Shown here one piece after another: positions 23,301-35,300 of a stretch of 64,000 nucleotides of DNA. The position numbers and the translations under genes are program-made. The notes under the pieces are model-generated. The model searched no databases and was not told where the DNA came from. It was given only the letters and a program-made list of their open reading frames with translations. The stretch is from the NCBI GenBank assembly GCA_030062745.1, contig CP099843.1:23111122-23175121 (forward strand), given 5' to 3'. The DNA is from Capitulum mitella. Its lineage: Eukaryota > Arthropoda > Thecostraca > Pollicipedomorpha > Pollicipedidae. How positions within the stretch are numbered: the stretch's first letter is position 1; each line of letters opens with the position of its first letter.

Positions 23301-26300
23301 CGGGACGGGCCGTTTAGGATTGATAAGCGTTCCACAGCTGCGCCGGTGTCGGTAATGATTCGCAATACCGATGTCCTCTCGCGCGGCCGAGCGAGAACGT
23401 CTTCACTCAGCGTAATGCGATATTAATGGTGTAACCTCTGACGCCATTATCCGGGACAATGGCGTTTGGACGATGTCGTGGTCGCTTTGAAATGCACGGG
23501 AGGTGTTCTCGCTCTGGATGCGAGGTTCCCGCCGGGACGCAGCGCGTGCTGTTGCGAAACCTTTCGCTGTTCTCATTCTCTTTATGCCGCGGATACCGAG
23601 GAAAACGATATCGCGAAAAGGCAACCAGTACTGCTGGGTCGAAAGTAGTTCACGTGCATTTCAAAATTCCTGCTAATTTGCGTTACGGCCTCATTAAGGC
23701 TTTTGTTAGCGGGCTTTTGCCTCTTTTAGCCAATGCGTCTTTTTACAGTTTTCGTATGTGTGGTTGCACGGTTTTGTCAGCCATGCTTGTCATTGGGAGG
23801 AAGAACTGTAGTGCATGCTTTGTTAGCTTCGCTGCTTCTAGTGTCGGAGCAGTCGCTCTGCGCAGTGTCTTCTGGTAAGGGCCTCGATAGCCCCCTTCCC
23901 CTCCCCGTTCCCGTTTCCACACCGACCCTTTTGGCTGCGTCAACATGCCTGACTGTTCATTATCGTCTGCCAGTCCACGAGGTGTCCTGCATTCTGCAGC
24001 CAGTGACGTGCAGAGGGCACACGGCTGGCGACAGTGGTGCTGCACCAGACGGTCTGTCACCGTTTGTTGTCACAGAACGTCAGCCGACCACGGCATTCGG
24101 GCTCCGAATTGTTCGGTTACGTCACAGCCCCTCCCTGTCGCCTCTGGATTGCGGAAGCGGATGGGAAGACGCGTGTCAAAAGCCGGGCACTGTCGCGGAA
24201 CTCCCTCTGGGGCGTCACGCGAGGGACGGTCGCCGCGCCAGCCGCCGCCCGTCCTCTCCTCCCGTCCTCCCGTCCTCGCCGCGGAGTCGGCGCCGAGGAC
24301 GGCCGTCGCCCGGCGCGGCCGGCCGCGCCTATAAAAGGCCAGTCCCGCTCCGCATGTCGCGGCCTTTCTCTTCAAAGCTGTGCGACGAATACGAAGTGCG
24401 GCGCCGGCGGCCGGCCATGGATCACGGCCGTCGTCGTCCCGGCGCGCCGCCTGCGCGTGCGTGACGCAGATGGCGTCTGGCGCGCAGACGGCGGCCCGGC
24501 GCCCGACACCGGCGGCGACTTATGGACCGTGACGGACCGTCACTGCGAGGGTCTGATGAGCCGTGACGGACCGACACTGTGAGGTGTCTGATGGACTGTG
24601 GCGGACCGTCACTGTGAGGTGTCTGGTGGGCCGTGACGGACCGCCACTGTGATGCGTCTGATGGTCGAACCGTCACTGTGAGGAGTCTGATGGTCGAGCC
24701 ATCACTTGGGATGTCTTATGGGCCGTGACGGACCGTCAGTTTGAGGCATGTGATGGTCGGACCGTCACTGTAAGATGTCCGATGGGCGGACCGTTGCAAT
24801 GGAGTTCCTGTTTGTTGGACCGTCACTGTAAGTCGCCTGATGACCGGACAATCACTGCGAGTTATGGCGTGACTTCCAACATCGCTATGTGATGTCTGGG
24901 TTTTCAGTCCGAACGGAGACGTGGACCACTGGAAGGTGTGGTGGGCGTTGAGAGAGCCAGAGACCTGTCGTTGAGGCATACCGTATAACGTCGGGAAGGT
25001 ACCGGCAGTCGAGAAGACGTGTCGGAGCCGGCGCCCAGTCGTGGTTTCGTGCCCCGGCCGGCTGGCCGGCGAGACGCATCGCGGCTGATCCCGTCACAAG
25101 GCTGGTCCCGCTAACAAGATGTTATCCGCTACATACACCCGCCTCATTTCGGCTTCTTTGGACGCCGTACCTAGATTCACCGACCATTGGCCGGCTCCAG
25201 GGGCGTACCCGCCGTCCATCCCGCCGGGCCGCCGCAGGCCGCCGGTCGACAATGAAGCCAATTGTCGACATTGAGAAGGCCGGCGGGCAGGTCACAGCGG
25301 CCGCGTTGGCGGCGACCGACTGCTGTCCTGCGGCCACGAACTGTCGCCACGTCCGCCGTTCGGCAGCCGCGCGTGGTCCGGCCGCCGCTGGTGATTGAAA
25401 TGAGCAGGCGTGTTTTTCTGAGCGGCATGGTCGTTGCTGATGCGGCGGCAGTGGTCGACAGTGGGCGGGGCTCTCGTCTTTTCACGATGTTTGGCCGAGC
25501 GTGTTCACCGTTTCGAGTGCGGCGGTCTGTCGGCCGAGCTGTTTTGTTCTGCGCCGTCGTTCGCGATTACATTGTGAATTGACATTAATGTTGGCGGATG
25601 CGTGCTTCCTGTTGTGTTCGATTCGGCGGCTTTCCCCGGCGCGCGGCGTCCGGTGGCTCATCGTGACCCTGTGCCCAAGCCCTGCCCCTGCCGACACCGC
25701 TAGTGGGAACTCTGCGGACTTCCTGTTCGTCAGTGTGACTCTGTACCCTGGTCCAACTCCAGCGTCCCCACCGTCGGCAGCGCTGAGGGCTTCCAGCAGA
25801 TCATTATGACTGGCAAGAACGCTGTCATTATGACTGAAAAACAGCGGGGTATGGTGTGGTCCGATGTGATGTGTTTTGTATGAATGTTTAAGTTTGATAA
25901 TTAACGTAATTGGATCACGCGAGCAGGACAGGATACCTGTGTCAGGGTGGGGGCGCGAAAAAGCTGCGCTGCCTTGTCACGTTCATTGGCAGTTTCGGAA
26001 TGTCCGGCAATTCTCCGTAACCCTATACCTTACCCGTGGCTTGACTGGCACCGCTAACTGCCACTGCGGAGTGTCCGGCGGTCCTGCTCACTGACGGTCC
26101 TGCGCAGCCTCAGCATTCTCCTGCCGTGTGACGCGGCCGGCCGGCAGCGGAGCCGCGCTCTGACTCGCCCCTCCCCGCCCCGCCCCGCTGCCAGGTGTCC
26201 GGACTGCAGGCCAACGTTCTGCTCTGCGGCGAGCCGGCCGGCCGCGGCCGCTGCCGCTGCGCCGCCGCCGACGCCGGGAGCTGCGACGTCTGCGCGCCGG

Positions 26301-29300
26301 CACGGCAACAGGTGGGCGAACGGTCCCCCACCACCTACCCCACCCCCATCACGGCTAGAGGTGGGTGGACGGTCCCCGCCACCGCCCCCGTCACTGCCAG
26401 AGGTGGGTGGACCGCCCGCCGCCCTGTTACAGCCCCCTGTCACGGCTCCAGGTGGGCGGACGGTCCCCGCCACCGCCCCCGTCACTGCCAGAGGTGGGTG
26501 GACCACTCCCCGCCCTGTTACAGCCCCCTGTCACGGCTCCAGGTGGGCGGACGGTCCCTGCCACCGACCCCCCCCCCTGTCACGGCTAGAGGTGGGTGGA
26601 CGGTCCCCGCCCTGTTACAGCCCCCTGTCACGGCTCCAGGTGGGCGGACGGTCCCCGCCACCGCCCCCGTCACTGCTAGAGGTGGGTGGACCGCCCGCCG
26701 TCCCGTCACAGCCCCCTGTCACGGCTCCAGGTGGGCGGACGGTCCCTGCCACCCCGTCACAGCCCCCACCGTCACGGCAACAGGTGGGTGGGGGACTCCC
26801 GTCATAGTCCCACCGTCACGGCAACAGGTGGGTGGGGGACTCCCGTCACAGCCCCCACCGTCACGGCAACAGGTGGGTGGACGGTCCCCGCCACCGCCCC
26901 CGTCACTGCCAGAAGTGGGCGGACGGTCCCCGTCCCGTCACAGCCCCCTGTCACGGCTCCAGGTGGGCGGACGGTCCCCCGCCACCCCGTCACAGCCCCC
27001 ACCGTCACGGCAACAGGTGGGTGGACGCCCCCCCCCCCGTCGCACTCCCGGTTGCGGCAAAAGGTGGGTGGACGTTCCTTCCCGTCACAGCACTCCGTAG
27101 TCACGGCGACAGGTGGGAGGAGGACCCCCTCACCTCCCTCGATAACGATTCTCCGGTGTCTGTTCAGCCTGAGACGCGGAGGATGCCGTTGAGACTGAAG
27201 AAACTCTGTCGGATGTCATTTTCTTTTGCTTGCGCTTCCTTCGTCTTTTTGTGCTTGCCAGGCGACCGTTGAGGTCCAGCGTTTTAAATTTGAAGCCCCA
27301 ATACAGTCATTTGTTTTGTGAATTGTTGTTACTCAGGTGGGGATGCACCGAAAGCTTGCACGGGAACGGTCCTTATAGACATACCTAACCTCAAAGACAC
27401 TGAGGACAGGAGCTGCTCTGGCGCACATTTTTGTGTCACCTGTTCACGTACAATGAACACATGCCGTGTTAGCCATTCTCACTTCCTGGGCCTAACGGCG
27501 AGCCATTATAAAAACCTGTGAGTGCGCCGACCTATCCCAGCTGCCTGTGAAATTAGCCGCCGTTCCTTTCATGCGCTTGGTTCAGTAACACGATAGGACT
27601 TCGTTAAAGCTTCGTGACATGAAGACCTTTTTTCTCAAACCTTAAGTGACTGGCTTTTCATCACTGTCGCGGCACCCCGTGCACGCTGTCGAGTGCAGAC
27701 ACCGTTTTTGCTGTCTCGCCAATTTCAGCTGACTCGACACAGCGCGAGTTTTTCGCTCAGGGGCGTTTAATTGCTTGTGATGCCGGTATTTGAACCGGGA
27801 TGGTAATATTTCAAACAGCGTGCTGTTGAGGTCGACATTCCATCGACATAGCTGTCCTCGTGTGGCTGTGGCCGCGGGTCCTATTCATGACGGCTGGGAT
27901 ATTAGGCCGGCCCACATTAATGAAGCCCATGGCGCGACGCTAGTGACGTTCTAGTACGGCCCGGATCCCGTGTCACACGTTGTCACCGCTGGCCTTGCCA
28001 GCAGGGGAAGGACCAGGGAGAGGACGAGGAAGAGGAGGAGGAGGAGGAGGAGGAGGAGGAGGAGGAGGAGGAGGAGGAGGAGGAGGATCAGGAGGGCGAT
28101 CACTCGGACGCTGACGCTGCAGAGAGGGATCTGGACGCCGCCCGACACGCTGACTGGCAGCTTTTCTGCGCCAACCACGCCGGTAGGCCGTCGACCGGTG
28201 GTGTCGACTTGGGGTGGCCGGGCCGGGCCGGGTCGGCGGCGGCCGGCCGCGGCGCCGCTCGAGCGTCCCCTCAGAGGTCGCCGGTGATGGTGGCGGCGGG
28301 GCGAGGGCGTGACCGTTCCGCTGCGGTCGCGGACAATTTCTGTTGGTGTTTGTCTGGCGGTCGTTTTGGCTGTTGTTCAGAGTGGGTTTCCGTGAGCGAT
28401 CCGGCGGTGTTGCGTAATGCGGTTGAGGTCTGGTTCATTTGTGGATAGTCTGCGGCCGGATTCGTGATTGTGGGGAGGAAATGAAAGACACTGAGTGACT
28501 GATGAGTGGCCTAGTTTCCTACTGTGCAAATGTACAGTGCCTTTTTATTAGACACCTTCCGAATTTGCATCTCCACACGAATTCATCACCTGCACATTAC
28601 CTATTATGTACAGTTTTTACCCGAATTTTTTTGCACGAATTTGTTCGTTATATTTTCAATTAGTGCCGACGATCTTCGTAAAATGTAGGACAGGGTTGAT
28701 GGTCTATTCATGCTCGATTCATGCATCATGGAAGTTCGCCGGGCGTCGTGACAAAGGCAAAACCAAAGCACGCTGTCGCTTCAGCCCTCATATCCGCTTA
28801 TTAATCTGTCCCTGACAGTGATCACCTGTCTGCCGGGCGTGATGGATCGTGTCCGATCCCTCGCTGGGTACGAATCCAGTGAGTTCCCCCATCCGTGACG
28901 TCGTCTAACCGCCGCCGCGACAGGCCAGACGCTGCGCTTCTTCTGCCGCGACTGCGAGACGGCCGTGTGCGCCAGCTGCACGGACATCCTGCACGCGCAG
29001 CACCGCACGTGCCGGCTCTCCGAGACGGGGCCCGAGCAGCGGCGCTGCCTGCTGGCGCTGCGGCAGCGCCTGACGCACCAGGTGGGTCGGTCGGCCCGGT
29101 CCGGCCCGGCGGACGGGGGCAGCTCTGACCGGCGCCGACTAGAACTGCTCTGGGGCGTCTGTCCTGATGTGTGTGGCGATGTGTACGCGGTGCCCTTTAT
29201 CAGATCTTTCTGTCGTGCCGGGTAGAATGTCGTCGATCTCTGTTGGTGTTCTTCGTCATCATCATTATCATCGTATTGGTCACGTGGACATGGTAAAATG

Positions 29301-32300
29301 AAGTACGCGGTTGACAATCGGACACGCGGCCAATGGTGGCCAATGCTCTGCGGTGGGCTGGAGGAGGAACTGATGGGGGCGAAGTTCCGTGCGGACTCAG
29401 TGACGAGTATGGCTGGAGGTGCCGAAAAAATAGTGGGGGGGACCTAAAATATCTGACCTTCTTTCGGGGGGGTGGGTAGGGGGTCTGGATCCTTCCATCC
29501 CCCTAGGATCTCCAGCCATGGTGACGATCCCCGCGTCGTCCGCTACGGGATGGCGGTGTCATTCTCCGGCGTTTGTCAGGTGTACCCTGTCAGTCGTCTG
29601 ACGCACTCCACGCCGGCAGATGGAGGAACAGCGGCGGCGGCGGGCGCTGCTGGTGGCGGCCGCCGGCCAGCTGCGCCAGGCGCGTCAGCTGGCCGAGCGG
29701 GACCTTCACGCCTACTGCGCCTCCCTGGTGGAGGCCGTGCAGCGGCGGCGCGACGTCCTGGCCACCCTGCTGACCCAGCTGTACCAGGACAGGGTGGAAG
29801 GCATAGGTGGGTGGCGCTGCAGCAGTGTTTGGCCGCTGCCGACCGAGGGGGCGAACTGTCCGCGCGCTGTCGGAGGCGGGGACGGGGGCGTCTGAGGATG
29901 TTTGTGGGTGCAGCGTTGGTGCTGCCGCTGGTCGATAGGTCTGGCTTCCGAGAATGTTCCGGCCTGTGTCGCCGACGGCGGGGCGCCGGTCCCCGTCTGT
30001 GGACGCCGGTCCCCGTCTTTGGACGCCGGTCTCCCGTCTGTGGACGCCGGTCCCCGTCTGCGGACGCCGGTCCCCGTCTGCGGTCGGCCTGGCATCCGTG
30101 TCGCCGTGACACCGTCGGTTGCGTCGTGTTCCTGAGCGCTGGGTTGGAACGAGAACATTCACCGTGCGGCGGTGGGCCCGGCGCCGCAGTGTTGAGGCCG
30201 AGCTGCCGGCGCCGGCGTCCCTCAACGCCTGCGACTGACGTCCGTTTCTGCAGCCGTAAAAATCCTTGAGCCGTTTGCAAACGTTCGTGGATGTTTCGGC
30301 GTTGATAGTGTTGTTGACGTTGAAGTGACATTCGACTGCGCAGCCTGTTGCTAGTTTGCTTTTGAGGATTGCGTGGTGCGGAGGCGCTGTGGCGGTGACG
30401 TCAGCGTCCGCCGGCGTCCGCAGACGAGCAGGTCGGCCGGCTGGACTCGTTCCTGTCGGAGCTGGACTCGTGCGGCCAGCACATGGACCGGGCTCTGGAG
30501 TCCGGCTCCGACACGGAGGTGTTGCTGCTCAACAAACAGGTGACCGTCCGGGTCAACGACGCCCTGCCGGAGACCGACGGCCACTGTCCCGACCTCAGGT
30601 CAGTGTCAGAGGGTCCCGGTCCCAGGTCGGCGTCAGAGGGCCCCGACATAAGGTCATTGTCAGAGGGTCACGACATTAGTTCATTGTCAGAAGGCCCCGA
30701 CCTCAGGGCATTGTCAGAGGGTCCCAACCTCAGGTAGCGTCAGAGTGTCACGAGCTCATGTCGGTGTCAGAGGGCCCGGACCTCAGGTCATTGTCAGAGG
30801 GTCCCGATCTCAGGCAGCGTCAGAGTCAGGGCTTTTTCAGAGGGTCCTAACCTCAGGTCATTGTAAGGGAACCGCCTCCATTGTTGCATTGGAATGGTGT
30901 GATGAGGCCACCGTCGGTTGGCTCCTGTGTCCCAGTCTCGGGTAGAACCCGGAGGCAGTTTTCGGTGTCCTGACTCGTGATAAATGTGAGGAACTCTCGT
31001 CTTTCGCTGGAAAATTAGTCTCCTAGTTATTAACTTCCTGGGCAGATTCGTCGTAGGATTGTGCTCCCCCATTCGCCGTGTCTCCCTGTGTCGTGGGGTC
31101 CAGTTGCATTAAAAAAAGGCTGCCGTTGTCTTGAACCCGTGCTAATGTCGGTAAACCACTCCCTTGTGTGGACCTGTGATTGGTGTCAAGGAATCCTTTA
31201 CGCATGGCATAAGGCGTGTCCTTGCGCTAGCATCCGTACAGGGGCATAAAAAGTAACCAAGTAGGTGCCACGTCCTATCTCAGCAACAAGATTGGAAAAG
31301 GTGTTGTTTTCTTTTTTTGGTGAAGAACACCGGGAAATATGTGCTCCAAAAAACACTTTGTACTCTAGAAGTTTTATCTCGTGCCTCGATCGGAAAGCTA
31401 CGTTACAACCATGTTGGCAAAGTTCTAACTGCAAGCAAATGACTTTGTCTCCATTCAGGAAGAAGGGCTTACACCAAGAACGCCAACTTAAACCAGCATG
31501 GCTGTTTGCAAAATTTTGTATTCCACAACAGAAATTATACTGCAAAACCAAGACCAAAAGCCGAATTTCCAACCCTGCTGAGCAGTTCACTCAGATGGCA
31601 TAAGGCATGCCCCTATGGTGACATGTGTGACAGGGCATCGCAGGAAGCTAAGAAAGAGCACTACTGGTGCAATTTCGCATCCTTGCAGTTCAATCGGATT
31701 CTGTTTATCCACTTCTTCGAGCTCGGCTCACCAAACACGTTCAAAAGCGGAGACCAGGCATTGCTGTTTTATCACTGAATTTGAACGTGGACGCAGGGAA
31801 GTATTGGCTTTACGCAAACCCCAGAACTGTAGCGTCGGTACAGGGACAACAGCTGTGCCAGGCCAGACAAACCGCAGCGTATCGCCTCGTGTTGCAGGTT
31901 CGAGCCGACCAACACGGACCGTCTGGAGGCGCAGCTGCGCACGTTCGGCAGCATCTGTACCGGGGAGGAGGCTGAGGTGGTCCGGCCGGGCCCGCCGGCC
32001 GAGGACGCCCTGCTCGGCGTGCCGGACCGGCACAACGGACAGGTGGGACGGCCGCACCGCCGGTCAGACGGCGCCGTCTGCGGCTGCGTCTGACCGCAGC
32101 GTTGTGTTCTGCGGCTGTGTCTGACCATAATGCCGTCTTCGACCGTCTGCGTGAACGTCTGTCGTTGCGTCGGACTCTGTCATTGCCTGTGGCTGTTTGA
32201 ATCTGTTCCTGTCGGTGGCTGTGCCTGACCATACGAGTCTGGGGCTGTGTCAGGGCATTTTACTGTCTGTGGCTGTCTTGCATTGCTTGTGTGTGTCTGT

Positions 32301-35300
32301 CTGCTTGACATGTGTCCGCGCATACCGCTGTTTGTGGCTGTATCTGACGATACCATTACCTATGTTTGTGTTTGACAATATCATTACCCTTGTCCGTTTC
32401 TCACCTTGCTCCTGTCTGGCTGTAGCTGACGCCGCCACTGTTTACGACTGTGTCTATCCGTCTGTCTTTTACTTTGCCCGACTCTGCCACTGCCTGTGGC
32501 TGCGTCTGGCCACGCTCCTGTTTGTGACTGCGGCCGATTCTGCGGCTGTCTGTGGCGGCGTCTGGCCACGCTCCTGTTTGTGACTGCGGCCGATTCTGCG
32601 GCTGTCTGTGGCTGCGTCTGGCCACGCTCCTGTTTGTGACTGCGGCCGATTCTGCGGCTGTCTGCCGGCGGTCTGAAGTGTTCGACCCTCCTCCCGTCTG
32701 AGACTGTCCGACCCTGTCTCCGTCTGCGGCGTCTTTCGTCGGTGTGGATGTGCGATCTCACACCTGTCTGCGTCGCACCGTGTTGGTGTGCCTGATTTTG
32801 AGACCCCGCTGGACACGCCGGGCCGCTACAGCAGCGAACGGATGACGTCCGCAGCACTGGGCGACGGTGGCGCCCCCACAACCGAGGCTAGCCTTCCTTC
32901 GGGACAGATTGGAGCCAGAGGTCGTGTCAGTTCTCACGTCGTCGTGGTTTTGGGTGCGCGAGGGCAGCATTGTTTCGCATTAGTACTTTGTCGGTCTCGG
33001 CTAAATCCGCTGAGTCCGCTGTAGGTTTAATCCGGTCCTTGTCGTAGAGGGTCAGCAATCCCTTCCTGGCCGTTTCCACGTGTATGCCATTCCGCTCTCG
33101 CAGGTACCTCCCTGTCCCAGACTGACCACTAGATGTCTCTGTCTGTCCTGCGTGGTTGACAAAGATGTCTCTGCCATGTACTCAAAATGTCCGTTGTTGT
33201 CTCATGCCGTTCCACACATGTCTTGCCTTCACTGACATGTTGCTAACAGATGTTTCTCTTCTGTTAACGCCGTGCCAAAGATCCTTCGTTCGGGCGTCGA
33301 CACGATACCCGTATCACTGTAATTAACATCGTACCGTCGAGCGCCCCCTCATTACGTGGGAACAGTGTCTCCCTCTGCCCTTGACCGGCCCTCCGACCTG
33401 ATCCTTCTGCCCCGACTCCTGACTGGCGCTTTTGATCTGATACCTCAAACTGACCCCTGTGACTGACCCTTCTGATCTGCCGCCTCTGACCTGACTCCTC
33501 TGACCTGATCCCTCTAACCTGACCCACGTGACCTACACCCTGTGACCTGCCGCCTCTGACTGACTCCTCCAGCCTGATCCCTCTGACCTGACCCGCGTGA
33601 CCTACACCCTGTGACCTGCCGCCTTTGACTGCCGCCTCTGACTGACTCCTCTGACTGACCAGTCCGCCCCGTCCCCAGCTGGCGGCGTCGGACGACCTGA
33701 ACGAGCGGCCACCGGAGCGGCGCTCCTCGCGGCCTCTCTCGCGCGCCGCCGGCTCGCCGTCCGTGCTGAGCGCCGGCAGCCGCAGCTCGCGCAGCTCGCG
33801 GGCCAGCCTCGGCTCCAGCCGGCGGTCGTCGCGCCGCTCGGTGCCGCCGCCGCCGCCGCCCACCGACGACCTCGTGCTCTCCATCGGCGCCAAGGGCCGG
33901 GCCCGTGGCGAGTTCAGCAACCCGCAGGTGAGCGGCGCTGGCCCGTAGGTGGGTTGCAGCCGCTCTTAGGTCAGTCTGAGTGGCCCGTAGGTCAGCTACG
34001 GTGGCCCGTAGGTGAAACTCAGTGGCCTGTTGGTGAGTGGCAGGGCCTGTAGGTGAGCTACAGTAGCGCGTAGGTGAGCTGCAGTTGCCCGTAGGCCAAC
34101 TGCAGCTCGCTCGCGCCGCCCAAACCCAGTTTTGCACCCTCCGCTCCCCGCGACCCGGCGACCTGACCTTGACTCTACACATCACGTGACCCGTGACGTC
34201 TCGACCAATCCGGACCGCACATATCCGGACTGGCGCCGCGCCGGTCAAGATGCTCTACGCCCGCCGTGCGCCGGCACGGACCGGCCCGGCGCCGGCCAGG
34301 GCGGCCGGCCTCGCATTGAAAAGGGGATGGGCAGCACGTCTCTTTAAGTCGCGCTGCCCCCCCCCCTACCCCTAATATAGATGAGCTACAGTAGCTATAG
34401 TGAGCTGCATTGGCCCGTAGGTGAACTGCAAATGCCCCGTAGGTTAGCTATGACGGCCCGTTGGTGAGCTGCATTGGCCCGTAATTGAGCTTGATTAGCC
34501 CCTAGATGACTTTCAGAGGCCAATAGATGAGCTGCATTGGCCTGCAGGTCACGCTATAGAGGGCTGCAGGTTAACTGTGGCAGCCTGTGGCGGCCTGTCT
34601 ATGACAGAAGTGGAAGAAGAGGTCATTTACAAATTTCCACTGCCGTCACTTGAGTCTTACGCAGAACAGATGGGATGTGGCCTTGTAGTTAACTGCCATA
34701 TACAACTCTCCGCGGACCTGTTTGGTCTCAGCAGACCACTGAAGCCCATTGTTTGTTGCTGCTAGTTTTTTGTCAGTTGTAATGGCAGATCTTTGTCGCT
34801 AGCTTGATAGGTCTGGAGAGGGCGAAAACATAAACTGCATCTATTTACGTGCTGGAGAAAGTGGACTTGTCTTATCACAGTCTCCGGGTCGATGTCAAGG
34901 TTCTCTAGAGGTACGCCATGGTAGCGCCAGCAGTGCCTGTTGCCCTGTCGTTCTTAGCTTTATCATAAACAGATGGGGTTTAAATTTACTTTGTTTCTCA
35001 TAGCATTGTCGATGTGCGTTATGCTACAAAATGGATGCGTTGTGTTATGCTGTTTTCCTGTCGCCGCCAACTCTGGCTGTTTTTTGTCCGCTACGAAGTC
35101 CAGGTGTGTCATGTTTTACGACCGTCTCAGGCATGATGTCACCTAGGAAGCAGTGGATAAAAATAATGTAATGCGAACTGCAGGTTGAAACATACTCCTT
35201 ATAAGCCTGTCCGGAAACGTAAACATTTACCTATAAACGTGATGTAACCGATCGCTGCCATCACGGTCGTGCCGGATACGTCTAAGATCCGGGCAGCCGC

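Noticed and set aside
26195-27100. 301-codon open frame as an independent gene
   Set aside because: Its first 39 codons are exon 3 of the TRIM-NHL gene and the rest is array read-through; the donor at 26311 fits the family and the phase of exon 4.
22790-30870. Tandem arrays considered as CRISPR arrays
   Set aside because: Units are contiguous without unique spacers, and the window is clearly eukaryotic and intronic.
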